A stretch of 64,000 nt of DNA from Mayfieldus sp963772265. Its GTDB lineage: Bacteria; Actinomycetota; Thermoleophilia; Solirubrobacterales; 70-9. The DNA lies in NCBI GenBank assembly GCA_963772265.1, contig CAVYWS010000003.1, positions 1-64,000 of the forward strand, read 5' to 3'. Shown here piece after piece: positions 17,338 through 25,300 of the stretch (positions are counted from its first letter, which is position 1; each line of letters opens with the position of its first letter). Under the pieces are notes generated by a model. That model worked only from the letters and a program-made list of their open reading frames with translations. It did not search any database and was not told the origin of the DNA. The position numbers and the translations under genes were made by a program.

Positions 17338-18235
17338 CTAGTCGACCCCGAGCTCGGTGCGATCGGCAGCGTGACCCTCGTAGTCGTACAGCCCGGCTCG
17401 AGGCGCAGCAAGGTCGCCGTACAACTCCGGGCGAGCCGCGCGGACGAGGCCCGGCAGGGAGGTGAAGGGCTTTGGGTCGGCCATCGAATCGTCGGCCGCT
17501 CGCAACCAGCGGACCCGCTCAAGATCGAGCTGGCCGAGGACCAACTCATCTTCGCTGTCCGCCCCGTCGGACACGATCGATTCGGGGCCCGCGATCAGCG
17601 CCGCTCCAGGCTCACCGGCGTAGCGGCTGTGCGTCATTCCCACGTAGCAGTTGTTCTCAATCGCCCGGGCGCGGGCAATCAGGCGCCAGTTCTCCGCCAC
17701 GGCGCCGAACCCGCCTCCCGCAGGGGCGAGGATGAGCTCGGCGCCCCTGTACGGCCAGGACGCGAACGGCCTCGGGGATCCACAGCTCCGAACAGATGGC
17801 GATGCCCACGGGCACCCCCAAGACCTCCACGATCTGCAACACGGGGCCTGGAGCCACAGCGGCTCCGTGCAGCACCGGATGGACGTCGCCAGTCGCCGGA
17901 TGAGCCCGGACATAGCGCGACAGGCGCTCACCATCGGGGCCATGCACGTAGGCCACCATGCGCCAGAGGTCTTCGTCAGCCTCGAGCCTGCACCAGCAGA
18001 CGGCGGTGCCGGTCTCGGCGGCGAGCTTCGCGATCTGCGGCTCGGCGTCGTAATCGGCTCCGGCCCGCATCGGTCCGGGATAGGCCTCAGGGAAAACTGT
18101 CAGCCGAGCGCCGAGTCCCGCGGCCCGGCGCATGGCGCGAACGGCTTCGGCCACGTTGCCGGCGGTATCGAAAGGGTCGGCCACCGCAGGCTGCACGAGG
18201 GCAAGATCGAGAGTCGTCGGATGCGACTCGGTCAT
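17338..18235 (-). CDS. Nitrilase-superfamily carbon-nitrogen hydrolase (one frame break)
   Basis: About 298 residues across one frame change near 17755. The catalytic Glu is in TVFPEAYPGPMRAG and the catalytic Cys in GVPVGIAICSELWIPEAV; the region that normally holds the catalytic Lys reads LSRYVRAHPATGDVHPVLHG, with Arg where Lys is expected. C-terminal blocks ELILAPAGGGFGAVAENWRL, ARAIENNCYVGMTHSRYAGE and AALIAGPESIVSDG are typical of amidase branches of the superfamily (N-carbamoyl amino acid hydrolases, nitrilases). It is transcribed towards the aldehyde dehydrogenase, 131 bases away, and could share its pathway. The missing Lys needs confirmation. Confidence 0.82.
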
Positions 18236-18236
18236 C

Positions 18237-18270
18237 GGCTCTCTCCAACCTTAGCCTTGACGAGAGAGCC
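18237..18270. repeat. Perfect 9-bp inverted repeat between nitrilase and integrase genes
   Basis: ggctctctc (18237-18245) and gagagagcc (18262-18270) are exact reverse complements with a 16-base spacer. No T-run follows on either strand. It lies just upstream of the nitrilase start and 76 bases past the integrase stop, so it could be an operator for the former, a transcript end for the latter, or part of the island junction. Confidence 0.5.
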
Positions 18271-18345
18271 AGGATGGCCCCTGCAGCGGGGCTCGCGGCG
18301 GCCAGAGGTACCGCAAACCGCGGGTGCAGGCGGCTCGGTCGCGCC

Positions 18346-19434
18346 TCACCCAATTACGTTGCGCACCTGATCGAAGCTCCGCCGCAACGGATGCGTGTAG
18401 CGCGAGATCATCGTCTCGACCCGATGGCCGGCGATCTCGGCCAGGTCGGCGTCGTTGACGCCAGCCGCCCGAAGGTGGGAGACGTAGGAGTGGCGGCACT
18501 CGTGCGGGCGGATATCGATGCCCGAGGCTCTCTGCGCCGGATACCAGACGTCGCGATAGAAGTTCCGCTCGCGCCAGAGCTTGCCGGTCGGGGTGGGGAA
18601 GAGCAAATCGGTGTCGATCCGTGACGGCATGGCCTCGATCAACGCAGCCAGCCCGGGCGGGCAGGGGACGATCCGACCCGGCGAGTCTGCGCCGTGGTCG
18701 GTCTTCGTTCCCTCGAGGACCACTCCCTCATGTGCCGTGCGCCGCACGACGAACGTCTTGCCGTCGAAGTCCTCGCGCCGCAGCGGCAGCACCTCGCCGA
18801 GACGCATGCCGGTGTCGGTGAACACGCGGACCATCGGCTCCCATTTGCCGGCCGCTGCCGCGAACCGGTGCATCTCGCCGAAGCTGAATACGCGCTGCAC
18901 CCGCGGCGCCTTCCGCGCGCGAGGGTCGTTGGCGCGAACCCGCAGGCCCTTGAACGGGTTGACGTCTGCCATCTCGTCGGTGATCGCGTCCTCGGTCATC
19001 GCAGAGAGCGCGGCGAGGATCCCCCGGGCACCCGTCGCTGCCCGACCCTGGAACCGGAGCAGGTGGTAGATGAGCGCCAGGGCATGGCGGCGACGAAGGT
19101 CGCGAAACGGCCAATCGCGGAGAGGGACACCCTCCAGCGGCAGGTCAAGGACCCGGCCGATCCGATGTTCATTGGTCGCGTTGGTGCGTTCAGAGCGCGG
19201 GAAGCGATCGGTCCAGGTCGCAAAGAACTGGCCGACGGTCTCGGCGCGATCTGAGCGCTCGTAAGCCTCGTCGATCGCCTGCTGCGCCTCGCGCTTGCGA
19301 TCGAAGGTCCCCTTGCCGTCGTTCCAGAGCGGCTTGGCGATCCGCCGGCGGCCATCGCGACCGGTGTAGCGGGCGACCCAGACCAGCTCGCCCGAGGGGT
19401 TGACTCTCTTGATCGGCGACTCGCGCCGCCTCAT
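18346..19434 (-). CDS. Tyrosine recombinase / phage-type integrase
   Basis: 362-residue site-specific recombinase. An N-terminal arm-binding region (VWVARYTGRDGRRRIAKPLW) is followed by a SAM-like core-binding domain (about 60-160) and the catalytic domain, with Arg in DTGMRLGEVLPLRREDF, the H-x-x-R box HECRHSYVSHLRAAG, His in LAEIAGHRVETMISRYTHPL and the nucleophile Tyr in that same block. The stop lies near the nitrilase end of the island. Its ATG overlaps the excisionase stop by four bases. It would catalyse integration and excision of the island between 18.3 and about 27 kb. The frame is intact. Confidence 0.95.
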   Translation of the reverse strand: MRRRESPIKRVNPSGELVWVARYTGRDGRRRIAKPLWNDGKGTFDRKREAQQAIDEAYERSDRAETVGQFFATWTDRFPRSERTNATNEHRIGRVLDLPLEGVPLRDWPFRDLRRRHALALIYHLLRFQGRAATGARGILAALSAMTEDAITDEMADVNPFKGLRVRANDPRARKAPRVQRVFSFGEMHRFAAAAGKWEPMVRVFTDTGMRLGEVLPLRREDFDGKTFVVRRTAHEGVVLEGTKTDHGADSPGRIVPCPPGLAALIEAMPSRIDTDLLFPTPTGKLWRERNFYRDVWYPAQRASGIDIRPHECRHSYVSHLRAAGVNDADLAEIAGHRVETMISRYTHPLRRSFDQVRNVIG

Positions 19435-19664
19435 GCCGCCCTTCCGTTCTCCCGCCGGGCAGCCAGGAAGGTGTCGACATCACGCGGGTCGATTCGCCGC
19501 GAGCCGCCGAGCTTGTAGGAGGCAAGCTCGCCGCGGCGGATCCAGGTGCGGATGGTGCGGTCTGAGACGGCGAGGTACTCGGCGAGGGTGCGCTCGGTAA
19601 AGAAGGCGCGGGCCTTGCTCGCAGACGGTAACCGGAGCTGGCGGTATTGGGAGACGGCGGGCAT
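19431..19664 (-). CDS. Excisionase-type helix-turn-helix DNA-binding protein
   Basis: 77 residues from the ATG at 19662-19664. The core TERTLAEYLAVSDRTIRTWI followed by RRGELASYKLGGSRRIDPRD is the MerR-like 'excisionase' helix-turn-helix with its recognition wing; it ends in DVDTFLAARRENG. Genes of this type sit immediately upstream of tyrosine integrases in actinobacterial integrative elements and steer recombination direction. A longer start at 19733 is possible but adds a basic stretch with no homology that I recognise. It overlaps the integrase start (ATGA). Confidence 0.88.
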   Translation of the reverse strand: MPAVSQYRQLRLPSASKARAFFTERTLAEYLAVSDRTIRTWIRRGELASYKLGGSRRIDPRDVDTFLAARRENGRAA

Positions 19665-19760
19665 GGCGCTTCGCCGTCGATGTCCGCGGCAAGTGTGATT
19701 TGCCTCGCCGATTGCGGCCAAATCCAGTCTCACTAGGAGATGAGTCGCCAGAGCGGCGAA

Positions 19761-19958
19761 CTAGCCCCTGGCCTCGACCAGCCGTCGTCGAAGCTCCGCG
19801 CGACCCTCGGCGATCGACCGGTTGACCTTCGTGTAGGTCCAGCCGGTCAGCTGGCAGATCTCGGTGTAGCTCTGCCCGATGCCCTTAGCTCCCCGATCGA
19901 CGCACAGACCGCAGAGCCGAACGATGAGGGAAACGGTCTTCCAGACTGGGCGATTGAA
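19761..19958 (-). pseudogene. Sigma-70 region 4-like C-terminal remnant
   Basis: Reading the minus strand from the codon after a TAG (19959-19961) to a TAG at 19761-19763 gives 65 residues without a start codon: FNRPVWKTVSLIVRLCG, then GIGQSYTEICQLTGWTYTKV followed by NRSIAEGRAELRRRL. The second half is the helix-turn-helix of a sigma-70 region 4-like protein (GxSYxEIxxLTGWTxTKVNR), typical of elements carrying an integrase and excisionase. The N-terminal part of the gene has been lost or replaced, so I call it a remnant of the island's regulatory region. Confidence 0.6.
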
Positions 19959-20019
19959 CTACTGGTAGGAGGCGAAGTCTGGCCTGCCCTGGGACTCAAG
20001 TCCAGCTTCGCTCAGGTCG

Positions 20020-20637
20020 ATGCTTCGAGAGATGATGCCGCAGCTATCAGAGGTCGGCTACCTGGTCTGGCCCGGCGAGGCCGGCGAGCTTCGTAGGCTG
20101 CTCACGAGCAGTCGTTGGGCTCTGAGCTCCGAGGTGTCGTATCGAGATGGGCGTGTCCTACTTTGGTTCGAGTGGCCAGGCCGGATCTATGGACCGCCTT
20201 ACAACGTCCCATCCCCGCCGCCTCGTGAGCCTGACGCGGTCCTATTGGTGGTTGACCAAGACGCACTTGGTGCGCATCTCGCAGAGATGCAAAGTTTGGG
20301 ATTGACCCGCTTCCATCGATCCGTCGGATCGGGGTGCTTTCTCTTCGGTTGGTTGCAGGCCGACCACTTCAAACTCCAGCGGCCAGCTTCCAACACCAAT
20401 GGTCACGCAGACCAACTCCACAACCGACCACCTCGGCGAAATGCGTCCCCACGGCCGGCGCCCCCACAGACACCACCCGCTTACTCGTCTCCAACTTACA
20501 CGGCGTCGGCATTTCCACCGCCGAATTGGTCCCCGTCACCCGCCCCTCCGCCGAGGCCAACCGGCTTCATGTCCGGCTTTCTTCAGGGTCTAAACAGCGG
20601 CTTCGTATTCGTCGACATCAACGGGCACTTCTTTTAG
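20020..20637 (+). CDS. Hypothetical protein with proline-rich linker
   Basis: 205 residues, not recognised. The first 120 residues look globular (SEVGYLVWPGEAGELRRLL, GRVLLWFEWPGRIYGPPYNV, AVLLVVDQDALGAHLAEMQS, CFLFGWLQADHFKLQRPAS), then a long low-complexity stretch rich in Pro, Ser and Thr (about 130-185), then a short aromatic/glycine end (GFMSGFLQGLNSGFVFVDIN). Base composition is lower in GC than the flanking chromosome, as expected for island cargo. Start could also be the ATG at 20032. No ribosome site is strong. It may be a real accessory gene or a chance reading frame; moderate doubt remains. Confidence 0.4.
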   Translation: MLREMMPQLSEVGYLVWPGEAGELRRLLTSSRWALSSEVSYRDGRVLLWFEWPGRIYGPPYNVPSPPPREPDAVLLVVDQDALGAHLAEMQSLGLTRFHRSVGSGCFLFGWLQADHFKLQRPASNTNGHADQLHNRPPRRNASPRPAPPQTPPAYSSPTYTASAFPPPNWSPSPAPPPRPTGFMSGFLQGLNSGFVFVDINGHFF

Positions 20638-21038
20638 GCTTTAGCCCACTCGCTCCGTCAAACGGTGGTCGCGTCAGGGTCGCTGAGCACCGAAGGTCAA
20701 GCGATCAGCCGATTAGGCACGAATTAGGGGCCCCACCGGAGGGTGCATAGTGTGTCGGGGGTCGAGGTTGGGGTCTAGGTGAGGCTCGGGGCGAGAGCCA
20801 TCTTCGGGTCCTGGGCGGGGATGAGACCGTTGCGAATGGCTGAATGCCTCGAAGGAGAGGGTGGTCTGCTGAAGGGGCTGAATTGAAGGGGCGCTTTTCT
20901 GGAGAAAGGGGGGGCGAACGAATTAAGTCCGCTTCTGGTTCTCGCGCAAAGCGGGAGCGATAGGCGACTGCCTGGAAGGCAGCTCTCTCCCGCACAAGGC
21001 GGCGCTTCTGCATCCGCTGCGCCTCGAATAATTCGAAC
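20638..21038. other. Intergenic region upstream of the SIR2 gene
   Basis: About 400 bases with no credible gene on either strand; a minus-strand reading frame crossing it has composition unlike protein and runs into the SIR2 gene. It presumably holds the promoter for the SIR2 gene. The only structure I can point to is the palindrome at 21024-21036. Confidence 0.5.
21024..21036. promoter_or_regulatory. Perfect palindrome abutting the SIR2 start
   Basis: tcgaat-a-attcga, 6-bp arms around a central base, ends two bases before the GTG start of the SIR2 gene. A bound protein there would block initiation. Operator role is inferred from position only. Confidence 0.35.
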
Positions 21039-22217
21039 GTGCTCCTTCGCGGCATAGGCGTCCCTCGCGCGGACCGCTCGGTGGTGATCCTCGGCGCCGG
21101 CGCCTCTAGGGGTGCCTCATTCTGTGCTCCGGGGCAACAGGTATTGCCACCACTGGATGCCGACTTCTTTCGCCTGGCGCAGCATCTAAACGAAGACGAG
21201 TACAACCGATATGCCAAGCCTGTACTTGAGTTCTTGCGTGACGAGTACGGGGCGAAAAACCTTCCGACACTTGAAACCGTGTTTACTCAGCTAGAGGGTT
21301 TCGAGCGCTTCCTTCGACAATTTTCCACACGACGGGGCAGGCGCACCAGCCGATACCAGAAACAGCTCGGCTACCTCCAAGACCTGATCCCTGCAGTTTT
21401 CCGAGCGGCATTTGAAGGCATGACCTGTGATTGGCACGACCGAATCGCGAAGGCCCTCCGATCCGGCGATGCGGTTGTAAGTTTCAACTACGACACGCTG
21501 ATTGATCACTCGCTCACACGATGGGCACGCGGGATCTGGGATGGAAGCTGCGGTTATAGCTTTGATGTAGATAGAGGAGCCGCAGCGTGGACGGCGCCGA
21601 GCACGCCCGGGCCGTTTCCACATGAGTACCTCCGATTGCTCAAGCCTCATGGGTCGCTGCATTGGTCCAACGTCAAGGAAGAGGAGGAGACACTCGACCT
21701 GCGCAGCGAGGCATACGCGCAGCGAGCGGCTAAGACAAATGTCATCCCACCTACCTGGGACAAGACGGTCCTCGGCAAGTGGCCATGGAAAGCGGTGTGG
21801 GAGGAATCGAGTCGCTACCTCCAGCAGGTTCGTTGCTTGATCGTCATCGGCTACTCCGTGCCTCCTACGGATTTGATGTCTCAAGCTCTGATTAAGTCAT
21901 CGCTGAGCAACGCAGGGCTGCGTTTGCTCCTTGTTGTGAATCCGGATCCGGAGGCAAGAGGCAGAGTTATTGACCTCGCGCGGGCGGCCATCAAGCCGAA
22001 AACCCGGGTGATTGAACTCGGCGCGATGCACGACTTCGCACTCCTGCTAGATGAGACGTCGGAGGAGCGTCGTCGTCGTGCCGAGCAACTAGGTTCGGTC
22101 CGGCGGGAGATCGCAAAGGTGAACCGACGCATTGAGGACTACCGGTCCGACGAGCTCTGGGACCTTGAATCTCGAGTGGAGGATCTAGAGGACGTGGCGA
22201 GACAACAGGAGAAGTAG
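21039..22217 (+). CDS. SIR2-domain protein (putative NADase-type defence effector)
   Basis: 392 residues. The N-terminus has the SIR2 NAD-binding loop VVILGAGASRGASF (residues 15-28). Mid-domain VVSFNYDTLIDHSL (about 147-160) and YLRLLKPHGSLHW (about 195-208) supply the Asn/Asp and catalytic His seen in stand-alone bacterial SIR2 proteins; CLIVIGYSVPPTDLMSQALI closes the fold. The C-terminal 55 residues are charged and helical (SEERRRRAEQLGSVRREIAK onward), probably a coiled coil. Proteins of this architecture deplete NAD+ in phage defence (DSR, Thoeris, SIR2-HerA and others). It stands in an integrase island, convergent with a large nuclease-helicase. The GTG start at 21039 lacks a clear ribosome site, so the N-terminus is tentative. 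Confidence 0.85.
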   Translation: MLLRGIGVPRADRSVVILGAGASRGASFCAPGQQVLPPLDADFFRLAQHLNEDEYNRYAKPVLEFLRDEYGAKNLPTLETVFTQLEGFERFLRQFSTRRGRRTSRYQKQLGYLQDLIPAVFRAAFEGMTCDWHDRIAKALRSGDAVVSFNYDTLIDHSLTRWARGIWDGSCGYSFDVDRGAAAWTAPSTPGPFPHEYLRLLKPHGSLHWSNVKEEEETLDLRSEAYAQRAAKTNVIPPTWDKTVLGKWPWKAVWEESSRYLQQVRCLIVIGYSVPPTDLMSQALIKSSLSNAGLRLLLVVNPDPEARGRVIDLARAAIKPKTRVIELGAMHDFALLLDETSEERRRRAEQLGSVRREIAKVNRRIEDYRSDELWDLESRVEDLEDVARQQEK

Positions 22218-22318
22218 GAGCCTCGGCCGGAATCAGGCCTGCGAGCCCCTTGCCGCTTCTCCCGCTCGATGTAGTCCACACGGATCCGACTTGCGGCTCG
22301 CACAGTAGGAGCGCGGTG

Positions 22319-25300
22319 TCACCGCGCCGTGATCTCCAGCCGTAGAAGCGTGGTGTCGATGTCGATCTCGCGCACGGTGGCTTCGAATGCGTCGGGATCG
22401 GCGTCCAGGTGCCCGGCGAGGCCGCGAGCGGCCTCCCGCGCGACGTAGCCGACCTCAGCACCATCGCCAAGGTGGACGCGGATGGCGTTGCTGTCGAACG
22501 GGTTCTCGGGTTCGCGCCGTAGGACGACCCTGTCGCCGACGTTGAGCCGCCGCGCGGCAGCGGCGCGTTCCCCATAGGCCAGGCCGCGGACGGACACGAC
22601 GACGGTCGGCCGCCCGAGAAGCAGCTGGAGCGCAAGATTGGAGGTCGATAGTCGCGCGACGCGGCGAGCGAGGCGATCGGTCTCTGGTCCGGGACCCAGG
22701 CCGGCGCGGAGCTCGTCAATGCGCAGCTCGGACATCCACTCCATGAATGGCCGAAAGCCCTCTCCGACGTCGGCGCGTACGGACATTTCGGCAAGGGTGC
22801 GGGCGGTCTCGCGATCCTCGGCGGCAAGCGTGCTCGCGTAGGCCGCTCGCGGGGAGTCGACCCCGAACTTCATAAGCGCGGGCAGCGCGCGGAGACCTTC
22901 GCTTAGCTCCGCCGCCTCCGGGACGTGCACGCTGAGGAAGGCGATCAATGCCGACAGCGACCAGGGTGCCCCATTGGCCAGCGAGGCTTGAACGAAAAGG
23001 TTGAGTGTCACGGGATCATCGAGCTGATCTGCGCGCGAGGCGTAGCGGGCGCGGAGCTCTTCCATGGAGGCGTAGGCCATCCAGTCGCTGCCGATCTCGA
23101 CCGCCAGATCGACCGAGACGTCCTCGGATGGCGCGGTCTCGGTGACGCCGAACGCGCCCGTCAACATTCGGTCGCGCAGCTCGGGGGAAGGCCCGTCGGT
23201 CCACAGGGTCGCTCCGAACTCTTCGGCGAGCTCTGAGGCCAAGCGGTCGAGGGCGAGGCAGCTGTCGACCGACAGGCCCGTGCGGTAGTAGCGCATCCGT
23301 CGCTCGAGGTCAGGGACGGCGTCGGCCGCGGCCCGGGCGCGGGCGGTGACGAACCGGGCGAACGGGCGCCGAGGGCCGTCGAGGTCGGCGAGCTGGACGC
23401 CGGCCAGCGATGTGCCGAGCAAGGCCTCGGCGGTCTCGAGATCCTCGGAGTCGACGACCTCCTCGCACAGGAGCGCGAGGACCTGGCCTTCGAGCTCGTT
23501 GACGTCGAGGTCCTCGAGCAGCTCGCCGAGCTCGGGGTCGATCACATCGTCATCCGTCATCTTGGCGAGATCCTCGAAGGCGCTGAGCGTGACTGTCGGG
23601 CAGCGCTGCTGGACCAGCCACGCGAGAAGATCGAGCAGGCGGCTGCGCAGAGGCTCGATGTTGCCCTGGTCGAGATAGCGGCGCTGACGGGCGGCCTCCG
23701 AGCCGGTCGGGCTCTCGACGAGGATGACCTGCCCGCGGGTCTCGCGGTTGGCCCGGCCGGCGCGCCCGGCGATGTTCCAGAAGTCGCGGACGGAGACCGG
23801 GTCGTTTTCACCGCGCAGCGTGTGGCTGACGATCAGAGTCTTGACCGGCAGGTTGACCCCCTGGGAGAGCGTCGTGGTGCAGGCGAGGATCTGCAGCGCG
23901 CCGCCACGAAACGCGTCTTCGATGCGGACGCGGAGGGCCTCGGGCACGCGTGCATGGTGGTACGCGATGCCGAGGCGCAGCCATGCGACGAGCTCGTGGT
24001 CAGCTCCGAGGTGCCTGGCGGCCAGGGTGAGAAGCTCGTCGAGCTCGGCCTGATGGCGGTCTGCGACGACATTGGGCGAGCCGCCGTCCTGCTCGCGCAG
24101 CCACAGCGCGGTGGCGAGCGCCTTGCAGACGGCGGCACAGTTGCGTGGCTGGGCGGCGAAGACGACGACGGGGCCAATGCGCTGGAAGTGCAGTGCGAGG
24201 GCGGCGGCGGTCTGGGCCACCGTGCCCGGCCACGTCTCGGGCTTCTTGGGCTGGCGACGCTTCGGCGTGAGGCCGAGCGAGCGCTGCTCGCGGCGCAGGA
24301 CGTAAGGGACGAAGAACTCGCTCTGGCCCTCGTAGTCGATGCGTCCGCGATCCCGGCCCAGCGGAACACGCCGGTGAGCAGGCGTGTCGGGCGCCACTGC
24401 TGCTCGAACGGCGTCGGCTGCATGGGATCGAGCCAGCGGGCGACCTGGTCGACGTTGGGCACGACGGCCGACAGGAAGAGCACCCGCGCGTCGGGAGCAG
24501 CGCGACGCAGGCGTGTGAGCAGCAGCTCTAGGCGGATCGCGCGCGCGTTCTCGTCGCCGAGGAGCTGGCCCTCGTCTACGACGATCAGCCTCAAACGCTC
24601 GAGCGAAGGCGGGGTCTGAGCGCAGCAGCAGGTCGAGCTTTTCAGGCGTGAGGATGAGCACGTTGCTGCTCGAGAGCAAGAAGTCCTCGAGCTCAGAGGT
24701 TTCGTAGCCGCCAAAGAGCGAGGAGACGCGAATGCCGAGGTCGCCGAGCGTCGCCCCGAGCGTGGCCTCCATCTCGGTGGCCAGCGCACGGAACGGGACG
24801 ATGTAGACGCAGCACCCGTCCTCGGGCGCAGCCGACACGGCGTCGACGATCGCCGCCTCGGCCATTCGGGTCTTGCCGGAGCTCGTCGGCGTCCGCACGA
24901 TCAGCGCGCGGCGGGTCGGGTCCAGCAGCCCGGCCTCGAGCGCGGCGCGCTGGGAGGGCCACAGCTCGACAACGGGTCGGCGCTGGTTGGCGAGCTGGCG
25001 CAGGTAGCGATCCCATAGCGGGCCCCAGGAGGCGACATGGCGGCGGAAGATCCGCCAGGTCGATGCGCGCGCACTCTCCGCGAAGATCTCACGCGCCGAG
25101 TTGGTGATCAGCCAGCTCTCCGGGGTCTCGCCAGCAAGCGTCAGCCGCTCTGCCTCCGCGAAGCGCTGCTCAGCGCGCGCGGCGGAGCGCGGGTGGCCGG
25201 TGCGCCAGAACCGCAGCGCGTGCTCGAGGCCCGCTAGCAGCTCGCCTAGCGCGATGAGCTCGACGAGCTCGGCGACGGCGAGGCCGTCTTCGGCTTGGGC

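Noticed and set aside
20705..21217. Minus-strand reading frame of 170 codons over the SIR2 promoter region.
   Set aside because: Runs into the SIR2 gene antisense, low complexity, no ribosome site or homology signs.
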